Shown in pieces: positions 1-9,311 of a stretch of 54,778 nt of DNA (the stretch's first letter is position 1; every line of letters begins with the position of its first letter). Made by a program: the position numbers and the translations under genes. The DNA lies in NCBI GenBank assembly GCA_016125155.1, contig WGMI01000035.1, positions 1 to 54,778 on the forward strand. The letters are read 5' to 3'. The DNA is from a bacterium (GTDB taxonomy: Bacteria > Bacteroidota > Bacteroidia > Flavobacteriales > Schleiferiaceae). Under the pieces are notes generated by a model that saw only the letters and a program-made list of their open reading frames with translations, was not told the DNA's origin and made no database searches.

Positions 1-76
1 ACTCTGCCATGCTCTCACGCTCCTTCAAGGCCTCGATAGCCACCTGGGCCTTAAACTTCCTCCGGGTCATTCTCAT
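1..76 (-). CDS. IS3-family transposase OrfA, N-terminal fragment (partial)
   Basis: The minus strand from 76 reads MRMTRRKFKAQVAIEALKER, followed by a few more residues to the window edge. This is the usual start of an IS3/IS911 OrfA, whose first helices form the helix-turn-helix that binds the IS ends (compare the family pattern rRKfsaEFKakvaleAl). The start could be 76 or the second Met at 70. Only about 25 residues are in the window, so whether the gene is intact and whether OrfB follows by frameshifting cannot be seen. Confidence 0.7.
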   Translation of the reverse strand, partial: MRMTRRKFKAQVAIEALKERESMAE

Positions 77-146
77 CGTTCTTTCAGGTTAAGTTAGTTC
101 CTCTCGATCACTTAACCACCCGGTCGGATTTTTGAGGAGTATTACA
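1..146 (-). mobile_element. End of an IS3-family insertion sequence (cut by window edge)
   Basis: The first bases encode, on the minus strand, the N-terminus of an IS3-type OrfA. Upstream of it lies a short non-coding stretch that ends in TGTAATACTCC when read on the minus strand (outer end near 146). IS3-family ends usually begin with TG, so I take 146 as the probable outer end of the left inverted repeat; this is inference because the other end is outside the window. The element sits about 70 bases downstream of the RND permease stop codon, so it does not appear to break that gene. Confidence 0.6.
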
Positions 147-215
147 GGGAGCTATGTTGGCCAGATAATCGATTTCAATCAGCCCTATGAGCTTCTGGCA
201 TCGCTGTGGAGCTGT

Positions 216-3200
216 CTAAATAACCACCTTCCCCTCGGTATCCTTGTAGAGCATTTGGTACACCACAGGCACGAAAATCAACAAGATGATGGTCGCAAAG
301 AGCAATCCGAAAATGATCGCAATCGCCATGGGCGACCACAACAAGCCGCCCCCCGTCCACAACGGAATCATACCACAGGAAGTGGTCAGCGTGGTGAGCA
401 TAATCGGGCTAAACCGGTCGTTGGCCGATTTGCGGATGCTGTCGAGCATGCTGTTCCCCGCCTCCAATTCGGTCCCAATTTTATCGACCAACACAATGGC
501 ATCGTTGATGACAATACCCGCCAGCGAAATGACCCCCAAAAAGGCCGTAAAGCTAAAAAACGACCCCGCCCCCAAAAGGCCCCCGGCCACCCCAATCATC
601 GCCAAAGGAATGGTCATCATAATAATCGATGCCTTGCGAATCGAATTGAACTGAATCACCAACAATAGGATGATTATAAAGAAAGATAAAGGCAGATTGA
701 GCGCAACAGCCCCCATGGCATCGCTGCTGCCCTCCGCATCGCCCCCGAATTCGTAGGCAATATCATCCTCCCATTCCGCAGACACCTCCGTCATCATAGG
801 ACGGATGGTCTCTTTCATGATTTCGCTCGAAAGGTAGCCATCGGCCACACCCGCTTGAATCGTAATACTGCGGTCCAAATTGCGCCTCAGAATCTTTGAA
901 TATTGCCAGGGAATATCGATATCCGCCACCTGAGACAGTGGAACCCCCGTGCCCCTCGATTGAGAATACACATTCAAGTTTTGGATATCGCTAAAAGACA
1001 GATTCTCGCTGCCCTGTCTTTTCATCGTAATCGAGATGCTCTGATCCTCGTCCCGAAACTCCCCAACATCAAAACCATCCAAAGAAGTAAGCAGCGAAAC
1101 CGCCACATCCTGATTCGTCAACCCCGATCGGGAAAGCCGATAGGGATCAATGCGTACGAAAATTTTCTTGATGCGCGAGCCCCAGTCGTCCGTAACGTTG
1201 ATCACCCCCCGGGTCTCAAATAACCGGGTTTTGATGGCCTCTGCCGCGGCATACAAAGCATCGGGATGGTCGCCCGACAGTCTGATTTCGATCGGAGCTT
1301 CGGCCCCTCCAGACCCGACCAACCTACCCACTTTCACCTCTCCATCGAGCATATGGTGGTCCGCAAACCGCCTTATTTGGGCAATCACCACATCGTTGGC
1401 CTCGTCAGAAGTCGTATTGATCAGCATATGCGCATAAGACGAATTGGGCTCGCCCGCAAAATAACCGAGGTCGTAGGCCTCTGGACCTTTGCCGATATAG
1501 GAAGACCAACTCACAATGCCCGATTTCCGGGATTCCGTAACCCCCAGACTATCGCGCATAAACGCCTCGAGAAGGGCCACCTTGGAATCGGTCGTCTCGA
1601 TGTTGGTCCCCAAAGGATAATTGATGTCCACCACCACCAGGTTTCGGTCGCTGGGGGGCATAAAAATGCTCGGAATAAACCGAAAGCCCCAAAGAGAAAG
1701 CACCAAAAGCGCCGAAATGGAAAGCAGGACAAGGCGCGGATTATCCAATGCCTTGTCCAATAAGCGAGTATAGTGCCCTTTGAAGCGATCAAAGACGGTT
1801 TTGTGCGCCTCGGCACCGTGCACTACTTTGAGCAAATAGATGCCAAAGAGCGGGATAATCGTAAACGCCATCAGCCAAGAAGAAAGCAGCGCCATGCTGA
1901 CGACCAAAAAGATGTTCCCCATCATTTCCCCCATGGCTCCATCGGCCAGGTAAAAAGACAAAAACGCCGTGCAGGTCGTCAACGTCGAAATCAACAAAGG
2001 GGTCATAAACTCCTTGGCCGAGTTGACCGCGGCTTCAAATTTGGATTGCCCCACTTGCATTTTTTCGAGCAGCGATTCCACCATCACAATGCCGTTGTCG
2101 ACCAACATGCCCAGGGCCATAATCAACGAAGCCAGCGTCACCTGGTTCAACCCCACCCCGAAGATGCCCATCAACAAGAAAGTCAGGATCATGGTGCCGG
2201 GCACCATGCTCGCCACAATGATGCTCGGCCTCCAACCCAAAACGAGCAGGATAACCACCAAAACAATCACAATGCTCTGAATCAGATTCTCGACAAAGAC
2301 GTTGATCTTTTTCTCGACCTCCAAATCTTGAGAGGCAATCCGCATAGCCTGGATTCCGAGCGGCAGTTTGGCTTCGTTGTATTCCTCGAGCACCCGATCG
2401 ACATCGCGCCCCATTTGGATCAAATTGGCCCCTTCTTTGACTGTAATAAACAGGGCCAATGCCTGCTTTCCATTGACGCGAACTATGGTCTCTTTGGGGC
2501 TGACGTATCCACGTTTCACTTCTGCTATATCGCCCAGCAAAACCGACTCCCCTGAAGGACCCGTGTCGATGACCAAATTCTGAATGGCCTCAATGGATTC
2601 AAAGTTTCCAGACGATTCCAAAATGACCCGTTCTTCGCCCAGATTGATCTGCCCCGAAGGGATGATGATGTTGCTCTCCGAAATGATGTTTTTCAATTGA
2701 CCCGCGGTCAGTCCCACCCGGGCCAGACGGGCATCGTCGTATTCCACATACACGCGTTCTTCCGCAACCCCCCCAATTTCGACCTTGGCCACGTCTTCCA
2801 AAGCAATCAAGTCGTCCCGAAGCGGGTCGGCATAGTGTTTCAATTCGTTGTATTCGAAGCCCTCCGATTCCAGTCCGACAAAAATTCCGTACACAACACC
2901 AATATTTTCGTCGTCGAGATTCGGGCCATAAATCCCTTCGGGAAGCTCGTTTTTGATGTTTTCAATTTTTCTTCGGGCCAGGTCCCAGACGGACTGCAAT
3001 TCGCTGGCAGGAATGTCGTCGCGAACCGTCATTTTGACGATGGAAACCCCGGTTCGGCTCGTACTCGCAATGGTCTTTACCTCGGGCATTTCCTGAAGCA
3101 CTTTTTCGATTTTTTCGCTGATCAGCGATTCGATTCGCTCAGGACCGGCCCCTGGAAAATGGGTAATGATGGTCGCCACGCGAACCGTAAAAGGGGGCAT

Positions 3201-3308
3201 ACTGTCCCGAGACAGCCTTCCATATTCCAACAGCCCCATAATGACAACAACCCCCAAGGCCAAGAGGGTGATGCGGTTGTACTTCAGCGAGAGCCCAGTA
3301 ATGTTCAT
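216..3308 (-). CDS. RND efflux permease (AcrB/MexB-like superfamily)
   Basis: This is the inner-membrane proton-driven pump of a tripartite efflux system. Its 1030 residues match the family length. It has the duplicated RND layout: a first membrane helix near residues 13-30, a large periplasmic loop, a helix bundle near 335-500, a second loop and a final bundle near 840-1020. The transmembrane signature LGMLVDNGIVMVE lies near residue 400; its Asp corresponds to the proton-relay position of AcrB, although the second Asp of the usual DD pair is Asn here, as in several RND subfamilies. The start overlaps the stop of the membrane-fusion protein gene by four bases, indicating translational coupling, and it is the last gene of the operon. 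Substrate cannot be told from sequence. Confidence 0.95.
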   Translation of the reverse strand: MNITGLSLKYNRITLLALGVVVIMGLLEYGRLSRDSMPPFTVRVATIITHFPGAGPERIESLISEKIEKVLQEMPEVKTIASTSRTGVSIVKMTVRDDIPASELQSVWDLARRKIENIKNELPEGIYGPNLDDENIGVVYGIFVGLESEGFEYNELKHYADPLRDDLIALEDVAKVEIGGVAEERVYVEYDDARLARVGLTAGQLKNIISESNIIIPSGQINLGEERVILESSGNFESIEAIQNLVIDTGPSGESVLLGDIAEVKRGYVSPKETIVRVNGKQALALFITVKEGANLIQMGRDVDRVLEEYNEAKLPLGIQAMRIASQDLEVEKKINVFVENLIQSIVIVLVVILLVLGWRPSIIVASMVPGTMILTFLLMGIFGVGLNQVTLASLIMALGMLVDNGIVMVESLLEKMQVGQSKFEAAVNSAKEFMTPLLISTLTTCTAFLSFYLADGAMGEMMGNIFLVVSMALLSSWLMAFTIIPLFGIYLLKVVHGAEAHKTVFDRFKGHYTRLLDKALDNPRLVLLSISALLVLSLWGFRFIPSIFMPPSDRNLVVVDINYPLGTNIETTDSKVALLEAFMRDSLGVTESRKSGIVSWSSYIGKGPEAYDLGYFAGEPNSSYAHMLINTTSDEANDVVIAQIRRFADHHMLDGEVKVGRLVGSGGAEAPIEIRLSGDHPDALYAAAEAIKTRLFETRGVINVTDDWGSRIKKIFVRIDPYRLSRSGLTNQDVAVSLLTSLDGFDVGEFRDEDQSISITMKRQGSENLSFSDIQNLNVYSQSRGTGVPLSQVADIDIPWQYSKILRRNLDRSITIQAGVADGYLSSEIMKETIRPMMTEVSAEWEDDIAYEFGGDAEGSSDAMGAVALNLPLSFFIIILLLVIQFNSIRKASIIMMTIPLAMIGVAGGLLGAGSFFSFTAFLGVISLAGIVINDAIVLVDKIGTELEAGNSMLDSIRKSANDRFSPIMLTTLTTSCGMIPLWTGGGLLWSPMAIAIIFGLLFATIILLIFVPVVYQMLYKDTEGKVVI

Positions 3309-4438
3309 CGGGACTCGTCTTTTAATAGGCTCACTTTCTGTCCCTCATATAGCGATCTCAACCCCGCCACGGCCACGAGTTCGCCCTCCTTCAGTCCGGC
3401 TTTCACGACATATCCAATCGGCGAAAGCGGGCCCAGTTCCACCGGGATTTTTTGAATCACGTACACCCCCGGTTCCGCTTCGGGAAGGAGTTTGAAGACA
3501 TAACTCCCATCGACCCCATTGGCCACCGCTTTCAGGGGAACCACGACCTCCTTGGGGGCAGCTCCCGATTCCGAACGCACCTTAAAATACACCTCGGTGG
3601 CCATTCCAGGCCTGATTTCGGCCTTGGGGTTGAGAATTTTGAGCGTTACCGAATAGGTCGTAGATCGGCCCGATGCAAAGGCAATTTCAACAATTTCGGC
3701 CTCGAAGGCGGAGGCCGGCAAAGCCGAAAACTTCACCTGCGCCCGTTGACCGATGCTCAGTTTGTTGATGGCCACCTCGGGAATGCCCACTTCTACTTCC
3801 GGGAGCCCCAAAGCACTGACTTTGGCGATCAGCATACCCGCGTTGACCACCTCGTTGGCTTCGACCTCGACCGCGGTAATGATCCCGTCCATGGGGGAGG
3901 TCAAACGGGTATAGCTCAATTGATTCCCCGCCGCTTTCAGCTGTTGGTCGGCCATATCGATTTGCGACTTGGCCGCTTCGTATTGGGCTTGAGCGGCGTC
4001 TACACCGGCTTTGGCCTGCTGATACTCGCTCAGGGAAACGCTGTTGTTTTCGTAGAGCCGCGCCACCCGGTTGTAGGTGGCCTTGGCGTTGATCCATTGA
4101 GCCTCTGCCGCTTTGGCATTGGCGATGGCCCCCTCTTTTTGAGCAGACGCCTGGTTGCTTTGAATGGAGTAATCGATGGGATCCATCGTGGCGATCAGCT
4201 GCCCTTTGACCACCTGCTCTCCGAGCCGGACGTGGACCGAAGCCAAATTGCCAGCCACTTTAAAGCTGAGGTTTGTCTCGTTTTGCGCCTTGGTGATTCC
4301 GGAAAACGCATAGGTTTCCAAGCCCGAAAGCAGCACGGCTTTTTCGGATTTTACGGGTCGAACCACCGCCGGACCCTCCTCGGCTTTTTTCGCGCAAGCG
4401 CCGAACAGCATCAAGAAAAATGGCAGGTATAGTTTCAT
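3305..4438 (-). CDS. RND periplasmic adaptor (membrane fusion) lipoprotein
   Basis: This 377-residue protein should bridge the RND pump and the TolC-like channel. The N-terminus is a lipoprotein signal, MKLYLPFFLMLFGACAKK, with the lipidated Cys at residue 15. A barrel-sandwich half-motif (FKVAGNLASVHVRLGEQV) follows, then an Ala/Gln-rich coiled-coil hairpin near residues 85-160, a second lipoyl half (SPMDGIITAVEVEANEVV) and beta-barrel segments. This is the order seen in AcrA/MdtA proteins. It starts two bases after the upstream TolC gene stop and overlaps the pump gene, so the three are certainly co-translated. Confidence 0.94.
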   Translation of the reverse strand: MKLYLPFFLMLFGACAKKAEEGPAVVRPVKSEKAVLLSGLETYAFSGITKAQNETNLSFKVAGNLASVHVRLGEQVVKGQLIATMDPIDYSIQSNQASAQKEGAIANAKAAEAQWINAKATYNRVARLYENNSVSLSEYQQAKAGVDAAQAQYEAAKSQIDMADQQLKAAGNQLSYTRLTSPMDGIITAVEVEANEVVNAGMLIAKVSALGLPEVEVGIPEVAINKLSIGQRAQVKFSALPASAFEAEIVEIAFASGRSTTYSVTLKILNPKAEIRPGMATEVYFKVRSESGAAPKEVVVPLKAVANGVDGSYVFKLLPEAEPGVYVIQKIPVELGPLSPIGYVVKAGLKEGELVAVAGLRSLYEGQKVSLLKDESR

Positions 4439-4440
4439 CT

Positions 4441-6807
4441 TTATTTCGTTTTGAATTCCATAAAGCGCTGAAGGAATTCGGCTCTTTGGGTTTCGGTGCC
4501 GAGGTAGGTAAACTGACCGATCGAGCGCTGTAGGGCAAAGAAGTCGATCATGAACTCAAAAGAGGCATTGGTCGCATTGAGCTGGGCGCCGAGCAAGGCA
4601 TTTTGCGCATCGACCAGGGTGATGACATCAACCTGGCCCGTTTCGTAGAGGTCTTGTACAATGGCAATGTTTTTCTCGGCCGCTTCGGCGGCGCTCTTCG
4701 TGAGCCGTATGTTGTTGTACGAGGCGTTGACCAATTCCAAATTGGAACGGACCTGGAGTTCCAAGAGGTTGTTGAGTTCAGCTTCTTGCACTTGCAGTTG
4801 CTGCAATCCCAGTTTTGTTCGCTGTTGTTCGGCGATTCTCGACCCCCCGGCCAAGATGGGAATGCTCACATTGAACCCCGCGTTCCAACTGGGCAAATTG
4901 CCAATCTCAATCCCCGGAAGGGGAGGGGGCTCGCTGGGGTCCACCGTCAGCACAGGATAGTCGTAGTTGGCGCCGAATCCGACCGTAGGCAGATAAAACG
5001 AACGTTTGTTGGAACGGAGCAAGCGCTCTTGTGCCGAGATGGCCCATTGGATTTGCTGCAATTCCGGAAGGTTGCGCCGGGATTCGCTCACCATAAAATC
5101 CGAGAACACCTCAAAGTTTCCCTGATTTTGAATCATTCCGGTTAGGACTTCATTCAGCGACCCGACAAAGCGATCAAACCGCTCTGTGCTGTCGATCACA
5201 AACACTTCGTCAATCGGCCGGTTGAGGGCTTCGTTCAACTGATATCGAACGGCCTTCAATTGGGCATTGGTCGTATACAACTCGGTCTTGGCCAAATCGA
5301 GCTCGGTCTGCCAGCGGTGCACGTCGCTGGCCCCATTGTAGCCCACCGATTCTTTGTTTTTGGCGATCTGCAGGTTGTGATGGACCGCTTTGACATTGTT
5401 GTTTTGGAGATCGGCCACCGCGAGGACCTGCAAATAATTGAAATAGCGTTGAGACACTTCCAGAATCACATCGAGCTCGGATTGCTTCTGCGCTTGCGCC
5501 TGACTTTCGTACAGCAACTTCTGGATGGCGATGTTGGCCATGGCGGGCTCGGACACAATCAACTGAGAAAACGTGGCACCAGCGGTCCAGTTGAACGTGC
5601 CAACCGTACCAAACGCGCTGTTTACCGTGTTTTGATCGAGGAAGAATCCGTTCGACTCCACGTCCAACCGAGGTAAATAATTGCTCCGCGCCAAGTCGAC
5701 TTCTTTGTCGCTGATTTCGGTTTGTTTTGCTTCAATCTTATAGCCCAAATTGTTTTGAATCCCCAGCGCAATGGCCGATTTGAGACTGAGTACATTCGAA
5801 GAATTCGGTTGGTTGATGTTGACCAACAAGGCATTGTCCAGAACGGTCCAGTTGGGGTAAAGCCCCGTCTTGTTGACCGTTTGCATATTGATGATGAGTT
5901 GGTTCGAAAAGGATTCAATTTGAACCGGGAGGTGCATCGCGTTTTCCCCCCCGGCTATGCGCTCCACGTTTAAAGCGATGCGCCGGGGTATTTTGCGCAG
6001 GTTTTCCTCGATCGAAAAGGCGGCATAGGCTCCGTACCCCAGCATCGGAACGTCCAACAGCGAAAATGTGGGCAACTTTCGGTCGGTCAGGGTCGAGAAA
6101 AACGTTCGGATTTCTTCCGGGGAATAGGGGTTTAAGGCAGAGAGAATATAGATCCCCTCTGCATCTGAGGGAATTTCCTGGGCGGTTTGAGCCAAACTTG
6201 CTTTCAGTTCGATCCAGCGCACCTCGGTCCCAGAAGGGGCGGGGGGGAATTGGTCTTCCAAATGCAGCGCAGCGAGGTTGGGGGGGGTGAGAACCACCAG
6301 TTTCGAGCAACGACAGATTTCGCTCAGGGCCTTGAGACCGGCTTGAACATAGAAGGGCGATTGGATGTAGGTGTAATTATACATGCCGCTTCCCGTTTGG
6401 TCCGGGGCCGTCGTATTGCGCTCTACGCCGAGCAATTGAATCGAAGAAAGGGTGGGTTTGGGATGCTTTCTTTGACGGGCAATGATGTCCCCCGTCAATA
6501 CGCCGACTCCGATGAGGACATCGACGTTCTGGTCCGCGTATACTTCAGCGATGGCGCTGCGTATAATGGCGGTGTCAGCATGGGTATACCGCTCGGTGAA
6601 CTCGAGTCGATATCGGCTGGACAGCAGGGTGCGGACCTCCGTTTTGATCGCTTCTTCCAGAAGGTGGTTTTCTTGTTGCGCGGCATCGGATACGATGGCC
6701 AATCGCAATGGGGTTTGCGCTGTGCCCTGGGTCCAACCGATGAGGAATCCCACCCCAAAAACGAAGCGAAACAATCGTTGAATGACCGACTTGGGTGAAG
6801 GGTGCAT
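4441..6807 (-). CDS. Fusion of a periplasmic-binding-protein-like domain to a TolC family outer-membrane channel
   Basis: At 788 residues the protein is about 330 longer than a normal TolC family member. After a signal peptide (ending near GWTQGTAQT), residues about 30-325 look like an ABC-type substrate-binding fold: LRLAIVSDAA, alternating segments such as VDVLIGVGVLTGDI and SKLVVLTPPNLAAL, then LPTFSLLDVPMLGYGAYAAF. From about 330 the sequence is a typical outer-membrane efflux protein with LKSAIALGIQNNLGYKIEAK and a second repeat near NLELVNASYNNIRLT. The reading frame is continuous with no sign of two starts. It lies 10 bases after the upstream gene and 2 before the adaptor gene. The binding-protein part might sense or gate substrate in the periplasm; that role is inference. 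Confidence 0.85.
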   Translation of the reverse strand: MHPSPKSVIQRLFRFVFGVGFLIGWTQGTAQTPLRLAIVSDAAQQENHLLEEAIKTEVRTLLSSRYRLEFTERYTHADTAIIRSAIAEVYADQNVDVLIGVGVLTGDIIARQRKHPKPTLSSIQLLGVERNTTAPDQTGSGMYNYTYIQSPFYVQAGLKALSEICRCSKLVVLTPPNLAALHLEDQFPPAPSGTEVRWIELKASLAQTAQEIPSDAEGIYILSALNPYSPEEIRTFFSTLTDRKLPTFSLLDVPMLGYGAYAAFSIEENLRKIPRRIALNVERIAGGENAMHLPVQIESFSNQLIINMQTVNKTGLYPNWTVLDNALLVNINQPNSSNVLSLKSAIALGIQNNLGYKIEAKQTEISDKEVDLARSNYLPRLDVESNGFFLDQNTVNSAFGTVGTFNWTAGATFSQLIVSEPAMANIAIQKLLYESQAQAQKQSELDVILEVSQRYFNYLQVLAVADLQNNNVKAVHHNLQIAKNKESVGYNGASDVHRWQTELDLAKTELYTTNAQLKAVRYQLNEALNRPIDEVFVIDSTERFDRFVGSLNEVLTGMIQNQGNFEVFSDFMVSESRRNLPELQQIQWAISAQERLLRSNKRSFYLPTVGFGANYDYPVLTVDPSEPPPLPGIEIGNLPSWNAGFNVSIPILAGGSRIAEQQRTKLGLQQLQVQEAELNNLLELQVRSNLELVNASYNNIRLTKSAAEAAEKNIAIVQDLYETGQVDVITLVDAQNALLGAQLNATNASFEFMIDFFALQRSIGQFTYLGTETQRAEFLQRFMEFKTK

Positions 6808-6816
6808 GGTTGATGT

Positions 6817-7740
6817 TCAATTTTCTAAAGAGGTCTCCAGACGATTTCTCTGGAGTACGTACGCAAGCCCCAGCCCAATATACGCCGATGCCATAGGGGT
6901 TCTGTCCACAATGGCGTCGTTGGTGTCGATCAATTCCAACCTTCGGCCCACCACGGCACCCAGACGAGCGGTTAAGCGGAGGGAGGGGGTTGGCTTATAG
7001 ACCACGGCGGGTCCCAAAAGCACCCGGCTGTAGCCCACTTCGTCAATGGCTGTGTTGAGGGTTGGTATTTCGCTCGTATTGTTGAAGACCCCTCCGTTGA
7101 CTCCTCCTTTCAAGCCATAGGAGAATCGGCTCTCTGGAGCGGTGAGCATGACGGACACCGAATTGGGCAAGAGAATGTCGAGTTCGATCAAGCGGTTCTG
7201 ATACCGCACATAGCCCAAGGGAATAAACTGTTGCCGTCCCAGGCGGGTGGTATAGGCCAGTCCCGCGCCATAGCTGACTTTCCCCGGGGTATGGACCACC
7301 AAGGCGCTCATTTGAAACAGCAAATCGTCCCCGCCTAGGGGCGCCGCAAAATCGGATGCCAAGGTGGGGACCAGGTGCACAACGCTGGTCCAGTTCGTAT
7401 CCCATCTTTGAACGACCCCGAAATCGTACAATGCGGTGTGGTAGTATTGTTCGGATTCAACATCCACTTGTTGAACTTGGGCTTGGGTCATCACCTTGAG
7501 CTGCGCATAGCTCAGCTTGTGGACGAGTATGGTGCCACGGCTTTTGGGCAAAACCTGAGGAAGCGCGATGTGCGCGCCCCATTCAATAAATCCGATGGTG
7601 CCGTCGATGGCAGACTCTTCTACCCTTTGGCTGGGATAATAGGCAGATTGAATCTTGGCGACTTCGAAGTCTTGTGCGTTGAGTTGTTGTGCGCCGAGCT
7701 TGAATACGAGAATGCCGATACTCAGCAGATGGGGGCGCAT
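6817..7740 (-). CDS. Putative outer-membrane beta-barrel protein (DUF6268-like)
   Basis: A 307-residue secreted protein with a signal peptide ending near ALN/AQDFE. The rest is rich in alternating hydrophobic and polar strands and aromatic girdle residues, for example YGAGLAYTTRLGRQQFIPLG and SLRLTARLGAVVGRRLEL. The C-terminus is AYIGLGLAYVLQRNRLETSLEN, strand-like but without a terminal Phe. The length and repeated GLG/YG strands fit the small outer-membrane barrels often annotated as DUF6268; I am not certain of that family. It sits 10 bases upstream of the TolC fusion gene and 21 downstream of the DUF2147-like gene, so it is probably part of the efflux operon. Confidence 0.6.
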   Translation of the reverse strand: MRPHLLSIGILVFKLGAQQLNAQDFEVAKIQSAYYPSQRVEESAIDGTIGFIEWGAHIALPQVLPKSRGTILVHKLSYAQLKVMTQAQVQQVDVESEQYYHTALYDFGVVQRWDTNWTSVVHLVPTLASDFAAPLGGDDLLFQMSALVVHTPGKVSYGAGLAYTTRLGRQQFIPLGYVRYQNRLIELDILLPNSVSVMLTAPESRFSYGLKGGVNGGVFNNTSEIPTLNTAIDEVGYSRVLLGPAVVYKPTPSLRLTARLGAVVGRRLELIDTNDAIVDRTPMASAYIGLGLAYVLQRNRLETSLEN

Positions 7741-7761
7741 CGGGTGACGGAGCCAGCGGAG

Positions 7762-8121
7762 TTAATCCTTAGTCCACTCGACGGTTTTGCTTTTGGGACC
7801 GGCCTTTACCGTTACGAGAATCTTGTCCCCTTTGGGTTGGAGCGTGGCATCAAACCATTGACCTCTTTTTGGAGCGTACAGCTTCCCAGTATACTGGGTT
7901 CCTGAGGGCTTTACTTCTTTCAAGATCAAGTTCCCGATGGGGGCTTTCTTGTTGTCGGAGGCCACAATGCGCCCTTCGTACTGCCCGTCTTTCTCCTTTA
8001 TCTCAATCTTGGTGTTCTCTTGCTCCATGGTCCAGACCCCTTTGAGCGATTCTTGGGCGTGCACAATGGGGGCGCAGAACAACAAAACGGTCGTACATAC
8101 TAGGCTAAACAGGATTTTCAT
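7762..8121 (-). CDS. DUF2147-like small secreted protein
   Basis: A 119-residue protein with a clear signal peptide (MKILFSLVCTTVLLFCAPIV, cleavage near HAQ) and a short all-beta domain: LKGVWTMEQENTKIEIKEKD, YEGRIVAS and a C-terminal GPKSKTVEWTKD. The pattern of WxxE, a strand with YxGxI and a terminal W matches the DUF2147 family, a lipocalin-like periplasmic fold of unknown role; this copy lacks the usual pair of longer loops. It is the first gene of the probable five-gene efflux operon and starts 76 bases after the Crp/Fnr gene. Whether it helps the efflux pump is not known. Confidence 0.65.
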   Translation of the reverse strand: MKILFSLVCTTVLLFCAPIVHAQESLKGVWTMEQENTKIEIKEKDGQYEGRIVASDNKKAPIGNLILKEVKPSGTQYTGKLYAPKRGQWFDATLQPKGDKILVTVKAGPKSKTVEWTKD

Positions 8122-8197
8122 GGCCGCTGTGGGTTTAGACTGCGAACCTACGATTTGTCTGACAAGCAGGGTGTTAACAAAAGATAATTTGCGTTGT

Positions 8198-8743
8198 CTA
8201 TCGACGCTTGTGGGCGATTCTCCTTTTTATTCGGCTTAAAGAGACGGGTGTTATACCCAGGACATGGGCTATGTATTTATCGGGTACCCTATTTACCAGG
8301 ACAGGATGATCTTTGGCGAATTTCATGTACCGCTGTTCGGGAGATAGAAATACAAAACTCTCTACCCTTTGAAAAGCCTGCTGTATGATTCGTACGCCGA
8401 AGAAAGTTCTGTTCCATTCCAATAACTCTGAGTTCTTTTGGGTTATTTCCATCATGGTGGTGTAGGGAATGGTGTAGAATTTGGAGTCTTCCAATGTTTG
8501 ATAGTTGAATTGGGATGCTGTGCCGAATAGAACGCCGTGCACATTGGAGAATACGCTGTTTTCTGCGTACAGTTGGAAGGTGATTTCTTCCCCTTTGTCA
8601 TGGATCGAAAAACTCCGTACGATTCCTTTTCGAATAAAAAACACTTCTTGGGTTGTGGCGCCTTGAGCGATGAGGATCTCTCCTTTGCGGGCCGACCGAA
8701 TTTTAACCGATCTCAGTAGTGTGAAGAGGTTGATGAGGTTCAT
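8198..8743 (-). CDS. Crp/Fnr-family transcriptional regulator
   Basis: 181 residues with a cyclic-nucleotide-binding-like N-terminal domain (RKGEILIAQGATTQEVFFI and GIVRSFSIHDKGEEITFQLY), a dimerisation helix near residues 95-130 and a short winged-helix end containing YIAHVLGITPVSLSRIKRRI. Bacteroidota Crp-like proteins of this size are common and usually act without a known small ligand. The gene is read in the same direction as the efflux operon and ends 76 bases upstream of it, so it is a candidate regulator of that operon; nothing in the sequence proves this. It has no Cys cluster of the Fnr type. Confidence 0.9.
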   Translation of the reverse strand: MNLINLFTLLRSVKIRSARKGEILIAQGATTQEVFFIRKGIVRSFSIHDKGEEITFQLYAENSVFSNVHGVLFGTASQFNYQTLEDSKFYTIPYTTMMEITQKNSELLEWNRTFFGVRIIQQAFQRVESFVFLSPEQRYMKFAKDHPVLVNRVPDKYIAHVLGITPVSLSRIKRRIAHKRR

Positions 8744-8870
8744 GCGAATTGGGTCGTTGAGGAGTCTGCGGAAATTTCTGGGGACTCCACGAATGTGGGT
8801 TCATTCCAGCACTCTGGAAACACATGAATAAAAAGACTTCGCGAGGGCAAGGATGTTTACGGTCTCAATT

Positions 8871-9303
8871 AAGTGATATTCATAGGTTTAGAAGTAAATT
8901 TCGCTAATTTGAACAACTCACCTTGACGTCTTGCGATTGAAGTACGTTTATCCGTAAAAAGGCAAAAGAACTGAGTCTTAGGAACCGTAAAGTCGATCAA
9001 GCGCAACGCGCAATCTTGAGCCTCCAAAACCATCGAAGCGAAATAGACCAACCAATCGGTCACCTCCATGTCGAGACTCGCCCGATGCAACGCTTGGTAA
9101 TACCGCTACTTGCCCTGTTCCAGAGCATGCGACAACGCCAAAAGCGCAGGCCGCCCCGAAACTAAAATCAGGGCCTGAGCCAACGCCTTTTCGGAAATCG
9201 CTGACCCAAACGACCATTGCCATCCTCGAACGGATGAATGCGCTCGAAATACAGATGCCCCAAACCCGCCCGGGTCAGGGGAGGGTAAACACGCGCATCG
9301 CAC
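8871..9303 (-). pseudogene. Decayed Fic-family (AMPylator) gene fragment
   Basis: Minus-strand reading from about 9303 gives DARVYPPLTRAGLGHLYFER, then the Fic core HPFEDGNGRLG (motif bases 9236-9204). Near 9205 the homology moves to another frame with AISEKALAQALILVSGRPAL and continues to LSHALEQGK. A TAG stop follows at 9108-9106, then the frame resumes with RYYQALHRASLDMEVTDW and FASMVLEAQD to about 8871. This is the C-terminal half of a Fic protein of the DUF4172 type. It lacks an N-terminus, as trxB ends at 9312 just upstream, and carries at least one frameshift and one stop, so it cannot make a normal protein. Confidence 0.85.
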
Positions 9304-9311
9304 CCCAAGAA

